Shown: piece after piece, positions 1-5,092 of the stretch | Numbering within the stretch: position 1 is the stretch's first letter | How the letters are laid out: the number at the start of each line of letters is the position of its first letter | From: Kiritimatiellia bacterium | Lineage (GTDB): Bacteria > Verrucomicrobiota > Kiritimatiellia > RFP12 > UBA1067 | NCBI GenBank assembly: GCA_017459225.1 | Contig: JAFUDL010000334.1 | Coordinates: 1 to 5,092 of the forward strand | DNA length: 5,092 bases | Direction: 5' to 3' | The notes under the pieces: generated by a model | What the model was told of the DNA's origin: nothing | Databases searched by the model: none | The model's input: only the letters and a program-made list of their open reading frames with translations | Position numbers and translations under genes: made by a program

Positions 1-3000
1 CTGCTGCGTGCGCGCAGCGCGGAACGTTCCCGCGCCGGCCTTCACGAACTTCATGTTCCCCTGGAACACGATCGATGAGTTCGTGACCGTGCGGCCATCT
101 TCCACGTCAAGCACCAGCTCGCCGGAACCGGCCATCCACTTGCGCTGCAGATACTCGGCCACGGAGACTCTGTCGGCGTCCGAAAGCACAGTGCTGAAGA
201 AGACAACCTCGGAGAGATGGCGGCCGCCGGTGCGCTGACCGTTGCTGAGATGGCGGTCGTCGGTGAGCGAGTCGCTATTGCAGTTCTGCGAGGTCACTAT
301 CGAGATCACGTGTAGTCCCGCGTCCAGATTCTCGTTGAAATGGTTCACCTTCGTCGCGCCATCCCACACGCCGGAGTACTTCGCATACGAGCTGTGCCCG
401 TACTGGCCGTTTCCGCCGCGGTGGAAGTTGTACGAACCGTTACCGCCGTTGCGGTCGCCAAGCAGGAACGCGTTGCTGTTCTTGTCGATGCGGATCACAA
501 GGAACACGGTGCGCAGGTTCGTGAAGCGGTCGTACATCAGGTCGTGGCGGCTGCCTACCGCGCCGAAGTCGAGGGCGGGTATGCCCCAGAGCGTTCCATA
601 GGTGGGCGCGATTGCGGAACTGACGTCGGCGGCCTCGGAAGTGCCGGGCAGCGCATTGGAGCGCGCAACGCGCTGCGAGGCGTCCTTCGACGTCCATGAA
701 AGCACGTTGCCGTCGCCGTCCTTCTCGATCGTCGATGCGTCTGCGGCGTCAAGCCAGAAGCACGCGTTCTGCATCACGGCCGGCGCCGCCGCCGTCGAGT
801 CGAGGAAGTAGCTGCCCTTGATCGTGCCAGCTCCGGGAAGGTCGGCCGCGAGGAGCCTCTTTCCGTTCAGCTCTATCACGCCTTCGATGGTGAAGTTGCC
901 GCCGAGGCCGCGCCAGTCGCAGTCTGCCGTGAGCGTGCAGTCCGCGATCGTGAGCGACGCGTATGAGAGCGTCTGGCCGGGCGGACAGTTGAACGTGGTG
1001 TCGCCGCTGATCGTGATCTCTGTGATCACGCCAGGCACTGCGCCCACCACGGCATTCCCCTCGGCGTCGAAGCAAGTCCAGTTCGCGGGATCGTTCACGT
1101 CCGTGCGGTCGCCCTCTCCCCTCCACGTGGCGGTGGCGGGCGTATCCGCAGGCACGAACACCGCAGTGAGCGACATGTCGCGCACGGCGTTCACAACGAT
1201 GGAGGCGTCTCTCGCGGACCCTTCCACGATCTGCCCGATGTCGCCCTTCCACTCTCCGAACTTGCTGCCGGCGGACGGCGTTGCTACCACCGCGACACCG
1301 GCATGGATGTCCACCATGGCGGGAGACGCCGCGTTTCCGTCAACCGTGACCGATCCCGAGCCCTCGCACGCCGTGGTGATGGCGGCCGTCTCGCCTGCGC
1401 GGGCCTCGGTGGGAAGGCTGTCCGGACCGAGCCTCGCACTCCACGTGAGCTGTGTGTCGCTGAGCGCCTTCTTCCACACGCGCACTTCGTCGTACGTCGC
1501 GGAGGCGTCGCTGTCGTTGTAGAACGAACGGCCGAGGAAGAAGTGCCAGCCGGAGAGCGAGGATGTCGGGAACTCAGTCTTCGTCGTCGCGGAAGACGAG
1601 GCGATCACATACCCGGTCGCGACGTCGCGCTTCGACCACTTCACATCGACGAATCCGTCCGCGCGCGGCGTGAGCGTCATCGAGATGTGGAACTTCGTGC
1701 CGAGCGCGAAGCCGCCCAGCTTGTCCTCGCCGCGGAACACCTCACCCACGTTGCGGTAGTTGAGGTTTGCGCAGTCGCTCGCGGCCGTGGTGCCGCGCGT
1801 CCACGAAATCAGCAGATAGTCGCCGGTGTCCGAGCCGATGTCGAACACGCGCGACCAGTTCTGGACGGCGTTCTGCGTGGCCCACACTTCGATCGTGACC
1901 GGGCCGTCTTCCAGCGGGAAGCAGCCCGTTCCAAGATCGACGCTGCTCGTGCCGCGTCCGCCGCCGCGAAGCACTATCGCCGAGGCGTCGTCGTTCCAGC
2001 TCGTGTAGCCCTGCGCCGTGCCGTCGCGGCCGCCGATGGAGTCCTTGCAGTCGCCGTTGAAGCTCCAGCGGTGGAGAATATCCGCAGCCGCGAGATCGGC
2101 GCCGGCAAAAGACGTGAATTCGGGCGTGAGCGTGATCGGCCGCGCGGCGCACACCGTAATCTCGGGCGAACGCACGTCGCCCTCCGCGATGGCGGTGACG
2201 TCGCCCGTCCAGCGAAGGAAGAACTTGCCTGTGGGAGCGACCGCCTTTACCGAGACGCGCTCGTTGACGAGCTTCGTCAGCGTGGCTGATGTCGTTGGCG
2301 CCGCTCCGTCCAAGCAGACCGCGCCTTCTTCCGCAGTGAAGGTGACGGCGTCGGCAAGCGTTATCGTGCCGTCGCTGTTCCAGGTGTATCCTGCGGGCAG
2401 ATCGATGTCGACCGGCTGCACGCCATGGAAGCGCACACTGTCGACCGCGCGGTTGATCGCGATTTCATTCGCCGTGAGCGGGCGGCTGTAGAGCCTGAGG
2501 CCGTACATGACGCCGTGGTAGGACCATTTGGCGTTGTTGTAGTAGCCAAGACCCGGCGACTTCTGCGTCCAGCTGTCGTTGCCAAGGCGCTCGGTCATCT
2601 GGTTGCCGTCGAAGTAGAACGTATCCGCCACCATCGAGCTCGGCGTGCCGTATCCGGCATAGACGTGATGCGGCACATTGAGCGCGGAGGAACAGGCCCA
2701 GCCCTGACCGTCGTTGAACTGCACGAACTCGCCCACCCCGCTCTGGTCGTACAGCACAAATCCCTTGAAGTTGCCGAAGCCGAACATGCAGGGCGCGTAG
2801 TTGGTGCGCGACTCCTCCAGGTACGCAAGATCGAATGAGGCGTACTCCGTGCCGTTCACTGGCACGCTGTCCTGGAACTGCGCGGCAAGGGAATAGGCGG
2901 CTTCGGGAAAGCGCAGGGCGTTTTCGGTCCACGTGCAGCCGGCGATCAGCTGTCCAAGCCGGTGGTTGTTGCCAGAAAGGTCATGCCAATAGACCGCAGA

Positions 3001-3165
3001 CGAATCGTGCACGCCGCGTCCGGCGTTGTCGATGCCGTCCCAATGGGCCACCAGGCCCTCCTGCACGTACATGTCGCTGCCAGTGGCGCCGAACGCGCCA
3101 GAGAATGCAGCACAAAAAGCCACCGCGCCAACCGCCGCAGCCAACCTCGTTTTTCCGTTCTTCAT
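1..3165 (-). CDS. Large secreted LamG/InlB-repeat multidomain protein (3' end outside window)
   Basis: One uninterrupted frame of 1055 codons from ATG at 3165 to the left edge, with no stop, so the protein is longer. The start is set by a hydrophobic signal peptide (residues 1 to about 27, basic KNGKTR then an Ala-rich core ending AFGA) and an AGGAG 8 nt upstream. Domains I read: LamG/ConA-like lectin fold at about 34-247 (GLVAHWDG, later YGLRLYSRPLTANEI); InlB-type bacterial repeat at about 275-350 (FFLRWTGD); second LamG at about 363-578 (LHRWSFNGDCKDSIGG, YDEVRVWKKALSD); second InlB-type repeat at about 590-670 (KFGEWKGD, SLTAVF); beta-rich WRGEGD...DPANW segment at about 678-790; third LamG-like unit at about 800-1012 (CFWLDAADAS, LSDADRVSVAEYLQRKW); then KFVKAGAGTFRAA, which resembles an autotransporter-associated beta-strand repeat. 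The LamG-plus-InlB pair occurs twice, suggesting internal duplication. Such proteins are exported and often bind glycans or act as adhesins; the ligand is unknown. Any C-terminal anchor lies outside the window. Confidence 0.93.
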   Translation of the reverse strand, partial: MKNGKTRLAAAVGAVAFCAAFSGAFGATGSDMYVQEGLVAHWDGIDNAGRGVHDSSAVYWHDLSGNNHRLGQLIAGCTWTENALRFPEAAYSLAAQFQDSVPVNGTEYASFDLAYLEESRTNYAPCMFGFGNFKGFVLYDQSGVGEFVQFNDGQGWACSSALNVPHHVYAGYGTPSSMVADTFYFDGNQMTERLGNDSWTQKSPGLGYYNNAKWSYHGVMYGLRLYSRPLTANEIAINRAVDSVRFHGVQPVDIDLPAGYTWNSDGTITLADAVTFTAEEGAVCLDGAAPTTSATLTKLVNERVSVKAVAPTGKFFLRWTGDVTAIAEGDVRSPEITVCAARPITLTPEFTSFAGADLAAADILHRWSFNGDCKDSIGGRDGTAQGYTSWNDDASAIVLRGGGRGTSSVDLGTGCFPLEDGPVTIEVWATQNAVQNWSRVFDIGSDTGDYLLISWTRGTTAASDCANLNYRNVGEVFRGEDKLGGFALGTKFHISMTLTPRADGFVDVKWSKRDVATGYVIASSSATTKTEFPTSSLSGWHFFLGRSFYNDSDASATYDEVRVWKKALSDTQLTWSARLGPDSLPTEARAGETAAITTACEGSGSVTVDGNAASPAMVDIHAGVAVVATPSAGSKFGEWKGDIGQIVEGSARDASIVVNAVRDMSLTAVFVPADTPATATWRGEGDRTDVNDPANWTCFDAEGNAVVGAVPGVITEITISGDTTFNCPPGQTLSYASLTIADCTLTADCDWRGLGGNFTIEGVIELNGKRLLAADLPGAGTIKGSYFLDSTAAAPAVMQNACFWLDAADASTIEKDGDGNVLSWTSKDASQRVARSNALPGTSEAADVSSAIAPTYGTLWGIPALDFGAVGSRHDLMYDRFTNLRTVFLVIRIDKNSNAFLLGDRNGGNGSYNFHRGGNGQYGHSSYAKYSGVWDGATKVNHFNENLDAGLHVISIVTSQNCNSDSLTDDRHLSNGQRTGGRHLSEVVFFSTVLSDADRVSVAEYLQRKWMAGSGELVLDVEDGRTVTNSSIVFQGNMKFVKAGAGTFRAARTQQ

Positions 3166-3173
3166 TGTCCGCT

Positions 3174-3178
3174 CTCCT
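3174..3178 (-). promoter_or_regulatory. Ribosome binding site of the LamG protein gene
   Basis: The minus strand reads AGGAG, followed by 8 nt and then ATG at 3165. It is a near-consensus Shine-Dalgarno and fixes the start of the large reading frame. The next in-frame ATG (codon 32) lies beyond the signal peptide. Confidence 0.85.
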
Positions 3179-3247
3179 AATTTTTTGTAGGAAATTAAAC
3201 AACCTCCAAGGCATGCCGAAGACACACCCTCCCAATCATCAGTTGCA

Positions 3248-3276
3248 ATTATATCACAATGCGGAATGATGGTCTA
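3248..3276 (-). promoter_or_regulatory. Sigma-70-type promoter of the LamG protein gene
   Basis: On the minus strand, TAGACC (3271-3276, 4 of 6 matches to TTGACA) is followed after 17 bp by a perfect TATAAT (3248-3253). A TG one base upstream of the -10 makes it an extended -10. Transcription would start near 3241, leaving a leader of about 75 nt before ATG at 3165. The -35 hexamer overlaps the TAG stop (3274-3276) of the upstream hydrolase gene, so the LamG gene can be transcribed independently. I see no terminator in the 108-bp gap, so read-through from upstream is also possible. Confidence 0.72.
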
Positions 3277-4269
3277 TAGGATTCTGTCGCCCCAGAAGGC
3301 CACTGAGACGTCGGGGCAGAGCGGATCGGCCTCGCGCTTGGACCTACGGATCTTGGCGGCCTTCAGGCGACCCGTCTTGTGGCCCAGCTCCCACAGGTGG
3401 CCGAACACCACCTTCTTCGGCTGCACCTTGCGCACCGCCTCGGCCACGTCTATGCCGCATCCGGGGAAGAAGAGCCACAGATCGGGACGCCCCCAGGTGG
3501 TGCCAACCTTTTTCTCGCTTCCGCTGCCACTGTCGCCGGTATGGTAGATGATGAAGTTTCCCACGCGGATCTCGAAGGCCGTGGTGAAGTCCACGAGATA
3601 ATTGTTGTGGTCGATGAGGGAGGTCCTGATCTCGACGTCCTTGATCTTGAAGGTCTTCTTCGCGCGCGTGTAGCCGCCGTTCTGCATCCAGTTCTGCCCG
3701 CCCTTGCGCCAATCAGCCGCGCCGTAGTTGTCAAGGAAGTTCGATATCACCGTCTTTCCGGCGCCGTTCATCGCACTGTAGAGGTCGGCGCGGAAGTGGT
3801 CGCCGTGGTTGTGCGTCACGAGTTCGAAGTCGAGGCGCGGGGCGAGCTCGGCCGCGCGGCGGTGCACGAGGTCGATGGAGAAGAGCGCCTCCTTCGTCTT
3901 CACAACATAGCCCATGTTGTACACGCTCCACACGGCAGGCGCGCCTTCAACCTTCGTCTTGGCGATTCCGCGCAGCATCTTCTCGAAAGACTCCTCGAGC
4001 TTCTCGAGAGCGAAGAGGCCACGCGTGTTGCCGTCGCGAAGATATGCGGAGTACATCTGGGGAGTCACGCGGTTCGTCTCGCGCTCCCACATGTCGAGCG
4101 GCTCCTCTGGCTGAGACGCCTGCGTCGACGTGGCTGGCGGATTCTGCGTTGGCATTTTCGCGGAGGCTGGTGATGGATTTTGCGGTTCCGCCTCCGCAGG
4201 CGCTGCACCGGCGATTCCGGCAGCCGCGCAGCCGGAAAGCTTCAGGAAGGCTCTTTTCGTTATTTTCAT
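3274..4269 (-). CDS. Exported MBL-fold metallo-hydrolase with Tat-like signal
   Basis: A 331-residue protein. Residues 1-28 form a twin-arginine-like signal with KR in place of RR (TKRAFLKLSG, then an Ala/Gly core and an AEAE cleavage region). A Pro/Ser/Thr-rich linker follows (about 29-57). The rest is a metallo-beta-lactamase fold: THNHGDH gives the HxHxDH metal motif (H153, H155, D157, H158). H221, D246 (in YHTGDSG) and H291 or H297 (in VFGHLWELGH) are candidate remaining ligands. The layout resembles the UlaG-like branch more than true beta-lactamases; the substrate cannot be named. LSGC (11-14) also fits a lipobox, so it may be a lipoprotein, although the hydrophobic core before Cys14 is short. 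I chose ATG 4269 because it places the signal at the N-terminus and has a weak GTGAG upstream. An in-frame ATG at 4296 would add MIQTSEIDN and overlaps the stop of a small upstream frame. The product probably acts outside the cytoplasm. Confidence 0.9.
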   Translation of the reverse strand: MKITKRAFLKLSGCAAAGIAGAAPAEAEPQNPSPASAKMPTQNPPATSTQASQPEEPLDMWERETNRVTPQMYSAYLRDGNTRGLFALEKLEESFEKMLRGIAKTKVEGAPAVWSVYNMGYVVKTKEALFSIDLVHRRAAELAPRLDFELVTHNHGDHFRADLYSAMNGAGKTVISNFLDNYGAADWRKGGQNWMQNGGYTRAKKTFKIKDVEIRTSLIDHNNYLVDFTTAFEIRVGNFIIYHTGDSGSGSEKKVGTTWGRPDLWLFFPGCGIDVAEAVRKVQPKKVVFGHLWELGHKTGRLKAAKIRRSKREADPLCPDVSVAFWGDRIL

Positions 4270-4292
4270 GTTGTCTATCTCACTTGTTTGTA

Positions 4293-4340
4293 TCATCTGA
4301 ACTTATACGGCCGGGCCGCGTTCTTCTTCGACGACTTCAT
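4293..4340 (-). CDS. Putative 15-residue leader peptide upstream of the MBL hydrolase
   Basis: The frame reads MKSSKKNAARPYKFR then TGA. AAGGA (4351-4355) lies 10 nt before the ATG, a stronger ribosome site than the one in front of the hydrolase. The frame starts about 25 nt downstream of the expected transcription start of the extended -10 promoter. Its TGA overlaps an ATG at 4296 that is in frame with the hydrolase (ATGA), the usual arrangement for translational coupling. The peptide is strongly basic (seven Lys/Arg of 15), with no run of one amino acid that would suggest classic attenuation. I do not recognise it. It could be a coupling or regulatory leader, or a chance frame. Confidence 0.45.
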   Translation of the reverse strand: MKSSKKNAARPYKFR

Positions 4341-4371
4341 TGTATCAGGTTCCTTTCGTTTCACAGGCAAC

Positions 4372-4380
4372 ATTATACCA
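4372..4380 (-). promoter_or_regulatory. Extended -10 promoter for the leader peptide and MBL hydrolase
   Basis: The minus strand reads TGGTATAAT: a perfect -10 (4372-4377) with the extended TG. No good -35 is found at 16 to 18 bp (CCGGTT at 17 bp is poor), which is tolerated with an extended -10. The predicted start is near 4365, about 25 nt before the leader ATG and about 95 nt before the hydrolase ATG at 4269. Confidence 0.6.
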
Positions 4381-4464
4381 TAAAACCTCAGACAAACCGG
4401 CATTCAAAATTCACACTATGCATCGGCATAATTCACCGCCGAGCCTTCTGATGATCGGAAACAA

Positions 4465-4635
4465 CTATTTGAAACAACTTGCCTTTGACGCACGGGCTAA
4501 CTCGCCCGTGCCCATTTGACGTTCCTGGAACGGCTTCCCATCGGAGGTCATGATCTCGCGGTTGTCCGTATCGTAGAAATACCGCTCGACGGTGGCGAAC
4601 TTCGGATAGAAGTTGACAGAAAAAGCGCGGGCGAG
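4465..4635 (-). pseudogene. Orphan coding fragment inside the inverted-repeat element
   Basis: On the minus strand a frame opens after a TAA supplied by the right palindrome (4636-4638) and ends at TAG 4465-4467. The central part (about 4513-4620) looks like real protein, with SVNFYPKFATVERYFYDTD then NREIMTSDGKPFQERQ, and most codons end in G or C. There is no plausible start codon or ribosome site before it. The last codons are supplied by the left palindrome (giving TGELARA) and by the repeat end. I do not recognise the family. It may be a captured 3' gene fragment or a decayed gene interrupted by repeats. Confidence 0.4.
4490..4511 (-). repeat. REP-like palindrome, left copy
   Basis: A perfect 8-bp stem (GCACGGGC with GCCCGTGC) closes a 6-nt loop that reads GAGTTA on the minus strand. 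It is the same hairpin as at 4625-4646, in the opposite orientation. There is no T-run after either arm, so it is not an ordinary intrinsic terminator. Confidence 0.75.
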
Positions 4636-4646
4636 TTAGCCCGCGC
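4625..4646 (+). repeat. REP-like palindrome, right copy
   Basis: A perfect 8-bp stem (GCGCGGGC with GCCCGCGC) closes a GAGTTA loop read on the plus strand. It differs from the left copy by one compensated base pair: the third pair is G-C here and A-T there. On the minus strand the 3' arm is followed by TTTTT, so this copy could also stop transcription from the right. Confidence 0.75.
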
Positions 4647-4692
4647 ACCTCTTCATTGTTGTTTTTGCCAGTTGTTCTAGTTGTTTCCAATC

Positions 4693-4791
4693 TAAAAAAG
4701 CATGGGCGGAAAACGCATACAAATTAACCGGAACGGGGAAGAATACCTTGAACGGCACATCCTTACAACGTTTTTATCCCGAACGGGAAAA
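4693..4791. other. AT-richer spacer with no recognisable gene
   Basis: About 100 bp, visibly less GC-rich than the flanking genes. I see no RNA gene, operator or convincing promoter. A short palindrome (TCCCG-AA-CGGGA, 4777-4788) is present, but its 2-nt loop is too tight, and A/T tracts on the wrong sides argue against a terminator. The plus-strand frame starting at 4702 has no ribosome binding site. Confidence 0.5.
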
Positions 4792-4896
4792 CTATATAAG
4801 CGTAAAACGCCACTTGCGGTTTTGGTCGCGCTTGGAGGCGTAGGCGATGCCGATGCGCGGGGCGGCGGTGAACTTGACGCGCGAGCCGTCATTCCC
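4792..4896 (-). pseudogene. C-terminal fragment resembling 3-methyladenine DNA glycosylase
   Basis: A minus-strand frame between TAG (4897-4899) and TAG (4792-4794) reads GNDGSRVKFTAAPRIGIAYA, then SKRDQNRKWRFTLI. Most of the first 24 codons end in G or C, a sign of real coding history. The PRIGI.YA...WRF pattern resembles the C-terminal end of AAG/MPG-family 3-methyladenine DNA glycosylases, which excise alkylated purines. The spacing between YA and WRF is one residue longer than I expect. Only about 34 codons remain, with no start and no catalytic region, so it cannot be functional. It abuts, and slightly overlaps, the end of the neighbouring STN-like gene. The family call is tentative. Confidence 0.4.
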
Positions 4897-5092
4897 CTAT
4901 CTCCACAACCCCATGTACTACCTCAAACGTGCAGCCGACTGATTCACAAACATTTGTCAGGACATCCCACGCGGTCGTCATCGTGCCGCTGCCGGGACAG
5001 GGAATCAGCGGCGCATCCTGTTTCGGCTTTTCCGGACCGACCTTTGCGGTAACAGACTCTGTGCAGACGAACTTGATTCCGCGCTTCTCCAG
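4889..5092 (-). CDS. C-terminal end of an STN-like domain protein (5' end outside window)
   Basis: The 67 codons at the right edge read in one frame to TGA at 4889-4891; the start lies outside. The visible part has two blocks: RGIKFVCTESVTAKVG, then a charged spacer, then TAWDVLTNVCESVGCTFEV and VHGVVEIGE. The second block matches the helix-then-two-strands pattern of STN (secretin and TonB short N-terminal) domains: an amphipathic helix, G-x-x-[FY], then a DG- or HG-turn followed by VV.I. In known proteins STN domains sit in the periplasm of secretins and TonB receptors, but here the domain ends the protein, so the role is unknown. Third codon positions are less GC-biased than in the LamG gene. 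I cannot exclude another alpha/beta fold. Confidence 0.6.
   Translation of the reverse strand: MEKRGIKFVCTESVTAKVGPEKPKQDAPLIPCPGSGTMTTAWDVLTNVCESVGCTFEVVHGVVEIGE

Larger units (their letters stand above)
4453..4692. repeat. 240-bp inverted-repeat element (MITE- or REPIN-like)
   Basis: The outer ends are inverted repeats: GATCGGAAACAACTA at 4453-4467, and GATTGGAAACAACTA reading inward on the minus strand from 4692 to 4678 (14 of 15 identical). Weaker similarity continues inward on both sides as further AACAACT motifs with small gaps. Nested inside are two 22-nt palindromes in opposite orientation (4490-4511 and 4625-4646). The whole is therefore symmetrical at two levels, as in non-autonomous mobile repeats or paired REP sequences. 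I see no transposase and no convincing target-site duplication, so mobility is inferred. The interior carries a protein-like fragment described separately. Confidence 0.6.

Noticed and set aside
1010..1034. Cluster of GATC palindromes
   Set aside because: Explained by the codons for the Val-Ile-Thr-Glu-Ile-Thr-Ile run in the LamG protein. There is no origin- or operator-like spacing.
818..1522. 234-codon plus-strand frame
   Set aside because: It is antisense to the LamG gene and Ser/Pro/Ala-rich, with no recognisable domain.
1303..2289. 328-codon plus-strand frame
   Set aside because: It is antisense to the LamG gene, and its translation is Arg/Ala/Val-rich without any motif. Long mirror frames are expected opposite a GC-biased gene.
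3379..4173. 264-codon plus-strand frame
   Set aside because: It lies opposite the MBL hydrolase, whose catalytic motif is clear. The plus frame is low-complexity (Leu/Val/Arg/His) and has no ribosome site.
4433..4690. 85-codon minus-strand frame across the repeat element
   Set aside because: It starts at a TTG inside the terminal repeat and reads the palindromes in a different frame from the better protein-like fragment. The sequence looks like noise.
4777..4788. Possible terminator hairpin TCCCG-AA-CGGGA
   Set aside because: The loop has only two bases, and on neither strand does a T-run follow the stem.
4702..5052. 116-codon plus-strand frame
   Set aside because: It has no Shine-Dalgarno, runs antisense to two protein-like minus-strand frames, and its composition drifts to Arg/Ser/Pro-rich noise.
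1..5092. CRISPR array, tRNA or rRNA
   Set aside because: No regularly spaced direct repeats, no cloverleaf with a CCA-end or T-loop signature, and no conserved rRNA stretches were seen on either strand.

Overview
The window is GC-rich bacterial DNA, and every supportable gene lies on the minus strand. The protein types are a very large secreted protein built of LamG/concanavalin-like and InlB-type repeat domains, a metallo-beta-lactamase-fold hydrolase with a Tat-like signal, and the tail of an STN-like protein. Together with a recurring GAGTTA-loop palindrome, this fits a member of the Verrucomicrobiota/Kiritimatiellota/Lentisphaerota group. That placement is inferred from domain style alone.

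Positions 1-3165 are one unbroken minus-strand reading frame. It starts at 3165 and runs off the left edge after 1055 codons with no stop. It encodes an exported adhesin-like or surface protein: signal peptide, LamG, InlB-type repeat, LamG, InlB-type repeat, a beta-rich stretch, a third LamG-like domain, then the start of an autotransporter-type beta-strand repeat. A clear promoter (TAGACC, 17 bp, TATAAT with an extended TG) sits just upstream, and its -35 overlaps the stop codon of the preceding gene.

Positions 3274-4269 encode an MBL-fold metal-dependent hydrolase with an N-terminal export signal. Just upstream, 4293-4340 is a 15-codon reading frame with a good Shine-Dalgarno. Its stop codon overlaps, as ATGA, an alternative upstream start of the hydrolase gene. 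An extended -10 promoter (4372-4380) precedes it, so leader peptide and hydrolase probably share a transcript.

Positions 4341-4888 hold no intact gene. They contain a 240-bp inverted-repeat element (4453-4692) with 15-nt outer ends and two inner 22-nt palindromes in opposite orientation. These palindromes carry a compensatory base-pair change. Between them is a protein-like fragment without a start. Next come about 100 bp of AT-richer sequence and a short fragment resembling the C-terminus of a 3-methyladenine DNA glycosylase (4792-4896). The region reads as an accessory or decay zone between two gene blocks.

Positions 4889-5092 are the C-terminal 67 codons of a protein whose start lies beyond the right edge. 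The end resembles an STN (secretin/TonB short N-terminal) fold.

Nothing in the window shows that these genes work together in one pathway. The hydrolase and the LamG protein are co-directional and both appear exported, but each has its own promoter.
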